Shown: positions 24,485 through 35,128 of the stretch, piece after piece
Numbering within the stretch: position 1 is the first letter of the stretch
Layout of the letters: the number at the start of each line of letters is the position of its first letter
Origin: JANNRA01 sp031401035
GTDB lineage: Bacteria > Desulfobacterota > Binatia > HRBIN30 > CADEER01
Reading direction: 5' to 3'
Assembly: GCA_031401035.1 (NCBI GenBank)
Contig: JANNRA010000058.1
Location: forward strand, 1 to 38,396
DNA: 38,396 nt
Notes under the pieces: model-generated
Database searches by the model: none
What the model was told of the DNA's origin: nothing
Seen by the model: the letters and a program-made list of their open reading frames with translations, nothing else
Position numbers and translations under genes: made by a program

Positions 24485-26053
24485 TCAGCCAGCGGCGGGC
24501 AGGGCGCCGAGCAGGCGCCGGATCGCTTCCGCCAGGACCGCGATCCAGGTTCCCGGCGTTGGCGGCGGCGTTGGCGCGGCGGTCGCGGTCGCGCTCGCGC
24601 TCGCCGATGGCGACGGGCTGGGCGTCGCACTCGGCACGGGAGTCGGCGTCAGACTGGCCGTCGCCGTGCGGCTGGCGGTTAGCGACGCGGTCGTCGTCGC
24701 CGTGCGCGTGAGAACGGCGGTACGTGTGGCGGTCCCGGTGCGCGTTGGCGTGGCGCTGCGCGTCGGCGAGTTGGTTCGCGTCGGTGTACGCGTCGCGGTA
24801 GCGGTGCGGCTCGGGGTCAGCGTCGGCGGGGCGATTGGTGTCACGGTCGGGGTCGCCGATGGGCTGGGCGGATACGGGTAGACGAAGCCGATCGCGTCCT
24901 CGTCATCTGGCTGCAGCGCCGCGCAGCGGCCGTCGAAATGCGCCATCGCCGCCATGGTCGCCTGCGTATCGGCGGAGTGGCCGAGACCGAGCGCATGGCC
25001 GAGCTCATGGGTGGCGATCTCGGAGAGATTGCACGCGGTCCAGACGGGACAGGCGCCCCAGCCGTCGTTGAAAGTAACCTTGCCGGTGATGATGCGCTTG
25101 AAGGTCTCGCCGTTGACCGTGCGTGTCTCACCGGAGTTGCAGAAGCCGCCGATCGCCAGCACGCCGCGACAGTTGCGCGGCTCGGCGAGCTCGCCGAACG
25201 GATCGTTGAAGACGACGCGGTTGGCGTCCGGGCAGCCGGCGAACGGCGCCGCTTCGGTGTCGCCGCCGTCGACCAGTTCGAGGGGAGAATTGGGCAGGGT
25301 ACTCCAGGCCGAAAGGCCACCGATGACGGCGCCGCGCGAGGTGATCGGCCCGAGCGTGGCGTCGCCGGCCGCCTCGGTGAAGAAGCCGATCGGCATGCCG
25401 TCGTCGGCTTCGAACCAGCGCGACAGGGGATTGAGGAGGGTGAACGCCGGACGAGCCTCCAGGCGCAGCGCGGCCAGGTCGAGCCGGGCGTGCACCGGCA
25501 CTGCCGCCGGCGCGGCCGTGTCGGCGGCGCGACGCACCTGGGCGCGCAGCGCGGCCAACGGCAGGTCGCGCTTGGCTGGCGCGCCCAGCGCCTCGAGCAC
25601 CAACAGACCGGTCGCGAGGTCGCGCGTCGCGCGCGCGCCGCCCGGGGCATCGTGCAGCGTATACTTGCCCATGGCCAGGCCGGTGGTGTGCAGCGAGCCG
25701 TCGGCGGCAAGACTCAGGAAGACCAGCACGCGTTCGCCGCGCCGGTACTCGGGGCTGCCGAAGATCCACTCCTCGCGGGCGCCCACCGCGCCACCCTGTT
25801 CGCGCAGAATGAGCTCGCCCTGCGTCAGCGGGCCGAACAGAACCTCGTCGACCAGCAGGGTGACGTAGGTCGCGATCGCCCCGGAAGCGGGATCGGCGGC
25901 GGAGGCGATCGCGGTCACCTGGCCGCGAACGGCGGCGACCGAACTCGCGACCAACTCGCGCATGCGCATCGGCACTACGGTGGTGGCGGCAGCCGGGGCC
26001 GCCACCAGGGCGATCAGCAGCAGCCCGACGCCCCCCCCGCGTGCGGCGGTCAG
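24485..26053 (-). CDS. Secreted matrixin metalloprotease paralogue with Thr/Pro-rich tail
   Basis: This 522-residue exported protein is a paralogue of the 840-residue matrixin. It has the same N-terminal domain (SVAAVRGQVTAI, EEWIFGSPEYRRGERVLVFL) and the same protease domain with H349-E-L-G-H-A-L-G-L-G-H. After about residue 391 it has only a Thr/Ser/Pro/Ala tail and a short amphipathic end (WIAVLAEAIRRLLGAL); the dockerin-like and cohesin-like parts are absent. The frame has no ATG, GTG or TTG at a sensible place. CTG 26053, in a CTGA overlap with the upstream lipoprotein stop, gives a proper signal peptide (GLLLIALVAAPAAA), so I place the start there. An eight-C run at about 26031-26038 is a possible indel site but would not create a better start. 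Confidence 0.83.
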   Translation of the reverse strand: MTAARGGGVGLLLIALVAAPAAATTVVPMRMRELVASSVAAVRGQVTAIASAADPASGAIATYVTLLVDEVLFGPLTQGELILREQGGAVGAREEWIFGSPEYRRGERVLVFLSLAADGSLHTTGLAMGKYTLHDAPGGARATRDLATGLLVLEALGAPAKRDLPLAALRAQVRRAADTAAPAAVPVHARLDLAALRLEARPAFTLLNPLSRWFEADDGMPIGFFTEAAGDATLGPITSRGAVIGGLSAWSTLPNSPLELVDGGDTEAAPFAGCPDANRVVFNDPFGELAEPRNCRGVLAIGGFCNSGETRTVNGETFKRIITGKVTFNDGWGACPVWTACNLSEIATHELGHALGLGHSADTQATMAAMAHFDGRCAALQPDDEDAIGFVYPYPPSPSATPTVTPIAPPTLTPSRTATATRTPTRTNSPTRSATPTRTGTATRTAVLTRTATTTASLTASRTATASLTPTPVPSATPSPSPSASASATATAAPTPPPTPGTWIAVLAEAIRRLLGALPAAG

Positions 26054-26613
26054 AACTCGGGAAACGGCAGTGGCTCCTCTTTGTAATACATGACGGCGAT
26101 GACCTTCTTGCCGGTCTTCGGATCCTTGCTGACGCTGACGTTGGTGACGACGTTGTCTTTGGTGAACGACAGGAAGGACTGCTCCTTGCCCTCGTATTCC
26201 TGCGCCACGGCCCAACCACTGCCGCGCATGTCGTCCTTATAGAACTTGAAGATTTTCGGCGCATCGGCTTCGGCCGTGAAGATGACGTTGTTGGCCTTGT
26301 TGGGCAGTTGCTGCACGGCCGCGACCTCGGCGCCCTCGAAGACCGGGACGTCCGCGGGGAAGTCCTCCGGGAGTTTGGCCTCGACCTGCGTCGGTGGTGG
26401 CGTCGGCGCCTCGCGCGGCGCCGCCTCTTCCGGCGAGACGACGCCGTCAGCAGCCGATGGTACCTGCCGCGCCGTCGGTTTGACGACGCTGAAGCCGCCC
26501 TGGCGCGCCGTCGGTGCGGCCGGCGGGGCGGGCGTCGAGCTGCTGCAGGTGCAGGAACTGAAGGCGAGCGCCAGTAGGGTGGCAAGTCCGAGCGGCGGTA
26601 TGCGGTGCGTCAT
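26050..26613 (-). CDS. Putative lipoprotein with a 'vpvfpgA ... FYKddmrgsGW' domain
   Basis: This 187-residue protein has a hydrophobic leader ending in AFSSC, a somewhat divergent lipobox, so it is probably lipid-anchored in the envelope. A Pro/Ala/Thr-rich linker (about 25-90) leads to a C-terminal domain with DFPADVPVFEGAEV, a strand with VIFTAEAD, FKFYKDDMRGSGW and a final KKVIAVMYY strand. This small domain is common in bacterial lipoproteins of unknown function. ATG 26613 has GGAGGG upstream and a fitting promoter at 26646-26674. Its stop overlaps the likely CTG start of the matrixin gene, so the two probably form one unit; a role in exporting or folding the protease is speculation. Confidence 0.75.
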   Translation of the reverse strand: MTHRIPPLGLATLLALAFSSCTCSSSTPAPPAAPTARQGGFSVVKPTARQVPSAADGVVSPEEAAPREAPTPPPTQVEAKLPEDFPADVPVFEGAEVAAVQQLPNKANNVIFTAEADAPKIFKFYKDDMRGSGWAVAQEYEGKEQSFLSFTKDNVVTNVSVSKDPKTGKKVIAVMYYKEEPLPFPEF

Positions 26614-26645
26614 CGTTTGTCTTCCCTCCACGTCCACGACCGCCG

Positions 26646-26674
26646 ACTGTACACGGATCTCCGCCAACGGCCAA
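26646..26674 (-). promoter_or_regulatory. Candidate promoter for the lipoprotein-matrixin unit
   Basis: Reading the minus strand, TTGGCC (26674-26669) and TACAGT (26651-26646) are exactly 17 bases apart. Transcription would begin near 26639, giving a leader of about 25 bases that carries the GGAGGG ribosome-binding site. It lies back to back with the promoter-like element at 26691-26719. Confidence 0.45.
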
Positions 26675-26690
26675 CGCCGTCCGGGGGCGG

Positions 26691-26719
26691 TTGGCAGCCC
26701 GCAGTCGGCTTGGTACCGT
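26691..26719 (+). promoter_or_regulatory. Candidate promoter for the TPR/AAA+/VWA operon
   Basis: TTGGCA (26691-26696) and TACCGT (26714-26719) are 17 bases apart. The -10 box ends 14 bases before ATG 26734, so the message would have a leader of only about 8 bases and no ribosome-binding site. It is divergent from the lipoprotein promoter, so a regulator binding here could govern both sides. Confidence 0.4.
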
Positions 26720-26733
26720 CTCCGATCACCATC

Positions 26734-27864
26734 ATGAGTAATCGCTACTGTGTCCAATGCGGCGCTGCGTTGCCGCCGGACGCCCGCTTCTGCACCGCCT
26801 GCGGTCAGGCGGTCGGTGGCGTCGCCGCCCGACCCGGCCCGCGGCCGCGGCCACGGCTCGAACGCTGGGCGCCCGCGCTGGTCGTTGGCGTCGTTGTCGC
26901 CATCGGCGGCATCGCCGTCGGCGTCGGGTCGCGCTGGGCGAACCCGCCCAACGTGCCGCCGCCCCGCACCACCGCCGCCCCCGTCGCTGGCGCGGCCATG
27001 CCCGCCGACCACCCGCCGCTCGAGGTGCCGCAGGACGTTCGCGACGTCATTACGAAGATGGCCGAGGCGGCCAAGGTCAATCCCGACGACCTGGAGGCCT
27101 GGAAGCAACTCGGCTTCGTTCAGTACCGCGCCGGGCAGGTCGATGCGGCATATCTCACCGCCGCCACCGCGAGCTACGAGCACGTGCTGGCGAAGGCGCC
27201 GCGCGACCTCGACGCGCTGCGCGCCCTGGGCAACGTCGCCTACGACCGCGAGCAGCCGCAACAGGCCCTGGACTACTACCGCCGCTTTCTCGCGATCGAG
27301 CCGGGCGACCTCGGTATCCAGACCGATCTCGCCACCATGCTGCTGGCCACCAAGCAGGTCGATGTTGCACTGGCCGCCTATCAGGCGGTGTTGCGCACCG
27401 ACCCGACCTTCTTTCAGGCCCAGTTCAATCTCGCCCTCGCGTACCGAGCTAAAGGCGAGGACGCCCTGGCGCTGGCGGCGCTGCGGCGCGCGCGGGAGAT
27501 CGCCAAGGATGACGAGACGCGCCAGCGCGTCGATGCCATTCTGGCGCATGTCGAGGGTGGCGCCGCGCCGGCGGCGGCACCGCCGGCCGGGACGCTGCGT
27601 ATCGACGTCGAAGCGGTGTTCCGCAGCCACCCGATCGCCGGCTCGCGCATCGATCGCATCGACTGGCCGAACGACGCGGCGGTGCGCGTCGTGCTGCGGG
27701 AATTTCCCATGGACGGCATGCCGGCGCCGGTGCGCGAGACCTTCGTCAGCCGCCTGCGCAGTGGCGTGCGCGCCGGTAAGCGCAGTCACCAGTCCACCGC
27801 TCCGCTGACCGTCGAGCTGGTCGACGCCACCTCCGGACGAGTCATGGAGACGTTCACGGAATGA
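26734..27864 (+). CDS. Zinc-ribbon, single-helix membrane protein with TPR domain
   Basis: This 376-residue protein opens with a zinc ribbon of C6-x2-C9-x10-C20-x2-C23, then an Arg/Pro-rich stretch and one transmembrane helix (about 50-70, APALVVGVVVAIGGIAVGVG). A Pro/Ala linker leads to three or four tetratricopeptide units (about 120-265, for example ALRALGNVAYDREQPQQALDYYRRFL). The last 100 residues (RIDVEAVFRSHPIAG onward) form an alpha/beta tail I cannot place. TPR domains hold protein partners; the zinc ribbon would face the cytoplasm if the tail is exported. Its stop overlaps the AAA+ gene as ATGA, so it probably works with that ATPase. The function is unknown. Confidence 0.8.
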   Translation: MSNRYCVQCGAALPPDARFCTACGQAVGGVAARPGPRPRPRLERWAPALVVGVVVAIGGIAVGVGSRWANPPNVPPPRTTAAPVAGAAMPADHPPLEVPQDVRDVITKMAEAAKVNPDDLEAWKQLGFVQYRAGQVDAAYLTAATASYEHVLAKAPRDLDALRALGNVAYDREQPQQALDYYRRFLAIEPGDLGIQTDLATMLLATKQVDVALAAYQAVLRTDPTFFQAQFNLALAYRAKGEDALALAALRRAREIAKDDETRQRVDAILAHVEGGAAPAAAPPAGTLRIDVEAVFRSHPIAGSRIDRIDWPNDAAVRVVLREFPMDGMPAPVRETFVSRLRSGVRAGKRSHQSTAPLTVELVDATSGRVMETFTE

Positions 27865-28670
27865 GCGAGCCGCAGCCCTACTACCTGCCGATCGGCGACG
27901 AGGTCGACGTTTTCGAGGCGGCCTACGCCTGCCGCCTGCCCATTCTGCTCAAGGGCCCCACCGGCTGCGGCAAGACCCGCTTCGTCGAGCACATGGCGCA
28001 CCGCCTGCGCGGCCGCGCCGAGCATGGCATCGCCGGCAATCTGATCACCGTCGCCTGCCACGAGGACCTGACCGGCAGCGACCTCGTCGGCCGCTACCTG
28101 ATCAAGGGCGACGACACGGTGTGGGTCGACGGTCCGCTCACCCAAGCGGTGCGCTGCGGCGCTGTCTGCTACCTCGACGAGATCGTCGAGGCGCGGAAGG
28201 ACACGACGGTGCTCATCCACCCGCTCACCGACCACCGCCGCATCCTGCCGATCGACAAGCGCGGCGAGATCATCGAGGCGCACGCCGACTTCCTGCTGGT
28301 GATCTCTTACAACCCCGGCTACCAGAGCGTGCTCAAGGACCTGAAGCACTCGACCCGCCAGCGGTTCGTCACCATCGACTTCGACTACCCGCCGCGCGAC
28401 AAAGAGGCGCAGGTGATCGCGCACGAGAGCGGTACGCCGTTGGGCCTGGCGATGGACCTCGCCAAGCTGGGCGAGAAGGTGCGTCACCTGAAGGCGAGTG
28501 GTCTCGAGGAGGGCGTCAGCACGCGCCTGCTCGTCTACGCCGGCCAGCTCATCCAGCGCGGCGTGCCGGCGCGCCGCGCCTGCCAGGTGTCGGTCGCGAA
28601 GTCGCTCACCGACGACGTCGAGAGCCAACGCGCCATCGACGAGCTGGTCGGCTCGATCTTCGGGAGCTGA
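27861..28670 (+). CDS. MoxR-like AAA+ ATPase, NorQ/CbbQ type
   Basis: This 269-residue AAA+ ATPase has Walker A GPTGCGKT (32-39), Walker B with D106-E107 in CYLDEI, a sensor region VISYNPGYQS and arginines in STRQRFV. ACHEDLTGSDLVGRYL and the C-terminal CbbQ-like helices (GVSTRLLVYAGQLI, then RRACQVSVAKSLTDD) place it in the NorQ/NirQ/CbbQ branch. These ATPases pair with VWA proteins to activate metalloenzymes such as nitric-oxide reductase or Rubisco. No such enzyme is encoded here. It starts in an ATGA overlap with the TPR gene, and the VWA gene begins 49 bases after its stop. Confidence 0.92.
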   Translation: MSEPQPYYLPIGDEVDVFEAAYACRLPILLKGPTGCGKTRFVEHMAHRLRGRAEHGIAGNLITVACHEDLTGSDLVGRYLIKGDDTVWVDGPLTQAVRCGAVCYLDEIVEARKDTTVLIHPLTDHRRILPIDKRGEIIEAHADFLLVISYNPGYQSVLKDLKHSTRQRFVTIDFDYPPRDKEAQVIAHESGTPLGLAMDLAKLGEKVRHLKASGLEEGVSTRLLVYAGQLIQRGVPARRACQVSVAKSLTDDVESQRAIDELVGSIFGS

Positions 28671-28719
28671 TCGAGGTGCAGGACCCGGCGCCCGCCCGTC
28701 CGCCGCTGGCGGGGGCGCG

Positions 28720-31700
28720 ATGACGAGCGGCCTCCGCAGCGTCTGGCTGGGTCCGCATCTCCTCGACGAGGCCGACGGTGCCGCCGCGCACGTCGCCGCG
28801 CAGGCGCTCGGTCCGGCGGTTCTCGGCGAGCTGCTCGATGCCGGCGACCGCCTCGCCGCCGCCTCGGCGGTGTTGGCGCAGCGCTACTACCGCCGCGCCG
28901 CCGCGGCGTGGAGCAGCTTCGGCGCCGAGGGGTTCGCGCGCTGGTTGGCACTCGGCGAGGATCTCGCCTGCGCCGATCCGCCATGTCGCGACGGCGCGAT
29001 GGCCTACTTCGCCGTCGCCCCGACCGGCTTCGGGCGCGATGGGCTCGACGGCGCCACCGCCTGGTGTGGACTCGGCCGCGAGCTGGCGCAGACTTCGCCG
29101 AAACTCGCGGCGATCTTCTTTCGCACCACTGCGACGGTGCTGCGCCGCGCCGACGGGCTGGCGCGCCTGCGCCCCTGGGTGGAGATCGGCCGCGGCCTCT
29201 ACGGCCAGCACGGCTGGCAGGGGGAGTTCCTCGCCCAGGCCTTCTTCGCGGCCGCCCCGCAGGCGCTGACGATTCTCGACCCCGCCGTCTTTCGCTTGTG
29301 GTCGGGCGCCGGCGCCGCGCTCTATCCGGCGATCAAGGAGCGCGAGTTCTTCCCCAACCTGCCGCGCGCCCTGAAGGGATGGAGCGGCGAGGAGCAGGCG
29401 CTGCTGCTGCGCACCGTCATCGGGCTCGCGGCGCCGGCGCCGCGCGAGGCGCACGCGCTCTACCGGCAGCTGCCGGAGGCCCTGATCGGGCTCGAGCCGG
29501 CAGCGCGCCTGGCCCTACTGCGCGTTCTGCAGACGACCGGTAAGCGGTTGGGCGGCGCCGTCGCCGACGTCGCACCGGTCGCCGGCGTGCTGGTGCAGCA
29601 GATTCCGCCCGCCCAGGTGCTCGACGCCCTGGCGCAGCTCGAGCGCGTCGCCGCCGCCTGCCCAAGTGCCGTCATCGCCGCGCTGCGCGTCCTGCCGCGC
29701 GTCTACGAGGAGGCGGCGCCGGCACTGGTGCGCGCCTGGTTCGACGCGGGTATCGCTCTGGCGCACGACAACGCCGACGCGGGCATGGCCTTCTTCGCGC
29801 TCGAGTCGCGCACCAGCCTCAAAGTGCTGCGCGCCGCCTCGGTCGCCGCCAGCCTCGACGAGGTGCAAGGGCTCCTGCGCAAGTACATCCAGATGCTGAG
29901 CGGCGCGCCGGCCACCCTGCGCGCCCATGACACGGTGCGCCTGCGCCCGCCGCTGGAGGAGTTCCCGGCCGAGAACGAGGTGGCGCTGCCGTTGCGCGTC
30001 GACTGGTTGCCGACGCACGAGGACAATCAACGCCTCTATCGCTTCGTCGCCGCCCAACTCGCCGGGCGACGCGAGTTCGGCACCTATGACGTCGTCCCCG
30101 TCCTCGCTTCTGCCGCTGTCGACGGTGTGCCGGGCGGCGCCTTGTTCCGCTATCTCACCGACGCGGCGCGGCCGGAGGCGCTCGAAGAACTCTTCCTGCT
30201 CGTCGAGGGCCTGCGCGTCCACCATCGCCTGTGCGCCGAGTACCGCGGCCTGGTCGGCGAGGGGCGCTGGGTCGCGGCGCGCCTGCTGGCGCGCTGGGCG
30301 GCGCTGCCGCCGCCGCCGCGCGCCGGCCGCCTGGATGCCGTCTTCGCGCTACTCCTCGACGGCGCGCCGGCCGGCCCGCTGCCGCGCTGGCTCGACGAGC
30401 CGGGGGCGCGCCTGATCGCCGCCTGCGTCGCACCGCTGGCGGCGCCCGACGCCAGCGTTGCCGATTCCCTGCGCGTCGCCGAGTCGCTTGCCGCCGCTCT
30501 CGCCGCCGCCGAGCCAGCGTACCTGGCCAGCGACCGCGACCTCGACGGCTTCGCGCTCGACAAGCTCACCGGCGACGCGCTGCTCGACATGTACGGCGAC
30601 GACGAGGGACCGCCGACGCCGAGCACCGAAGCGCCGCACAGCGAGCCCGTCGCTTCCGGCGCCGAGCCACTCGGCGAGGACGAGCGCAGACCGCTGCAGC
30701 TCTCGGCCGACGAGGACCAGGGCCTCGGCGGCGCCCAGCCGCTGTCGCCCGAGGAGCTCAAGCGCCTGCTCGAGAGCGGCGCCAAGCTGAAGATCAGCCA
30801 GGCGACCGGCGAGGACGTCGAGGGCATCGGCCTGTTCATCACCGACCTGCTCGGCAAGGTGCCGAGCGAACAGCTCGACGAGCTGCGCAAGCTGGTCGGC
30901 GATCCCGCCGCGACGCCGCGCCGCGCCGCCCGGCCGCTGCGCGACGACCAGGGCGAGGGCGCCTACTTCGCCTACGACGAGTGGGACTACCACATCGACG
31001 ATTACCGCAGCCGCTGGTGCAAGCTCTTCGAGCTCGGCATCGAGGGCGATTCGGGCGAGTTCTTCACGCGCGCACTCGGCGACTACGCGCGCCTCATCCC
31101 CGAGCTGCGGCGCCAGTTTCAGCGCATCCGGCCGGAGATGTACCGCACCGTGCGCGGACTCGAGGACGGCGAGGATTTCGATCTCAACGCCGCCATCGCC
31201 GCGCGCGTCGACCGGCGCGCCGGGGTGGCGCCGTCGAGTCGCCTCTACGTCGCCCGCAAGCGCGAGGAGCGCGACGTGGCGACGCTATTTCTCGTCGACA
31301 TGAGCGCTTCGACCGACGAGCCCTTCTCGCCCGAGGAGGTCGACGCGGCCGCCCGCCGCGGCGGCCGGCCGCGTCGCATCATCGACGTCACCAAGGAGAC
31401 GCTGGTGATCATGGCCGAGGCGCTCGAGGAGATCGGCGATGCCTACGCGATCTACGGATTTTCCGGGCACGGCCGCGAGCGGGTCGAGATGTATCGCGTC
31501 AAGTCGTTCGCCGAGCCGCTCAGCGCCACGGTCAAGGGCCGCCTCGGCGGCATCGAACCGAAGCGCAGCACGCGCATGGGGACGGCGCTACGCCACGCCG
31601 TCGAAAAGCTCGCCGGCGTCAGCGCCCGCGTCAAGCACCTCTTCCTGCTCAGCGATGGCTTTCCGCAGGACTACGACTACGGGCAGGACCGGCGCAGCAA

Positions 31701-31885
31701 CGCCTACGGCATCCGCGACACCGCCGCCGCGTTGCGCGAGGCGGAAGCCGCCGGCGTCACGCCCTTCTGTATCACCGTCGACAAGGCCGGCCATGACTAC
31801 CTGCGGCAGATGTGCGATGAGTCGCGCTACATGGTGATCGACGACATCACCGCCCTGCCGCGCGAGCTGCCGAAGATCTATCAGC

Positions 31886-31902
<17 letters not shown>
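28720..31902 (+). CDS. Giant VWA-domain protein, NorD/CbbO-like, with N-terminal repeat array
   Basis: This 1060-residue protein is much longer than usual NorD proteins (about 600-700). The C-terminal third is NorD-like: YDEWDYHIDDYRSRWC near residue 755, then a von Willebrand A domain with the MIDAS loop D860-M-S-A-S and a later LSDGFPQDY. A disordered acidic linker (about 630-690) precedes it. The first 350 residues hold a helical repeat of about 40 residues with the core Wxxx-G-xx-L-[AY], seen at W75, W115, W153, W194 and, after a break, W340. Its partner is surely the AAA+ ATPase just upstream. The repeat array may recruit a client or the TPR protein. The ATG at 28720 is the first start after the ATPase stop. 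Confidence 0.88.
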
Positions 31903-34342
<2,440 letters not shown>

Positions 34343-35128
34343 GCCGGTTCCCCTGCTCGCTCCCGCGGTGAGGCGCGCCACACGGTTCGCCGCACTGGCG
34401 ACGTCGGGGAACCAGTTGAGCTGAACCGACGGGCGGCATTTCCCCAACCGCCCTGCGGCCGCCGCCAAGGCCGGGTCGATGGCGCGCAGATCCGTCGCAA
34501 CCGTTCCGTACGCGATCGTGCAGTCGGCCCGACATTAGGCATTGAGCAACCCTGCGGAGCACGCCGACCAACCTGGCATGGCATCCGCTGTGCGCCCTCT
34601 CGAGGGGGGTCCGTAAGCGGTGTCGGCGGCATTGGATACGGGAGAGTTCCGGGGACTCCCGAGAGGTGCCGGGGAGTCACGGTCCCGCCGCTTCTGTTCG
34701 CCTGTCAGGAGAAGCGTCCCAGCGCTGCATGCAGCATGTTGGATGGCACACAGCCTGCTGAGTGGCTGCCGCGGGTCGTTCAGGCGCCAGCCGCTCATGC
34801 GCCCAGGGTTCGACACGAAGCACACAATGATCACTGGGTCAGTGGAGGAACGCCGCTCGCAGGCGGAACTGGGGATCGGTCTCTCGGCTGGCCGTTATCT
34901 CCCCCAGGCGATCGGGGCCGACGATCCGGTCATCGACTTGTTGGCCGCTGGCGACGTCGGCGGCGGCGCGACGCCGTCCGGCGGCGTTGATCGAGCGGCC
35001 TCGCGCCGAGCGGATTCGACCAGTCTCGGTGCACGTTAGGTGACGCAGCGCCTGGATACCGCCGGGCCGGCAACGGCCTGGGCAGGCGCCGGCGCCGCGG
35101 CCAGGGGCCACGCTACGGGAGGCGTGGC
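34343..35128. other. Long non-coding gap between priA and the Thr/Pro-repeat protein
   Basis: No convincing gene was found in 786 bases. Visible items are a 12-base perfect palindrome GCTGCATGCAGC (34724-34735) and two similar GC blocks, TTCCGGGGACTCCC and GCCGGGGAGTC, near 34647-34678. A minus-strand frame (about 34537 to 34345) has coding-like stretches such as LRAIDPALAAAAGRLGKC, then runs into the priA end without a start. The last 90 bases must carry the leader of the downstream gene. Confidence 0.4.

Noticed and set aside
34345..34537. Minus-strand fragment with NWFPD, reminiscent of NMT1-type binding proteins
   Set aside because: No start codon, only about 64 codons before the priA overlap, and the similarity is a few residues.
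34800..34825. tRNA T-arm-like GGTTCGA
   Set aside because: No matching T-stem, acceptor stem or anticodon arm can be drawn around it.
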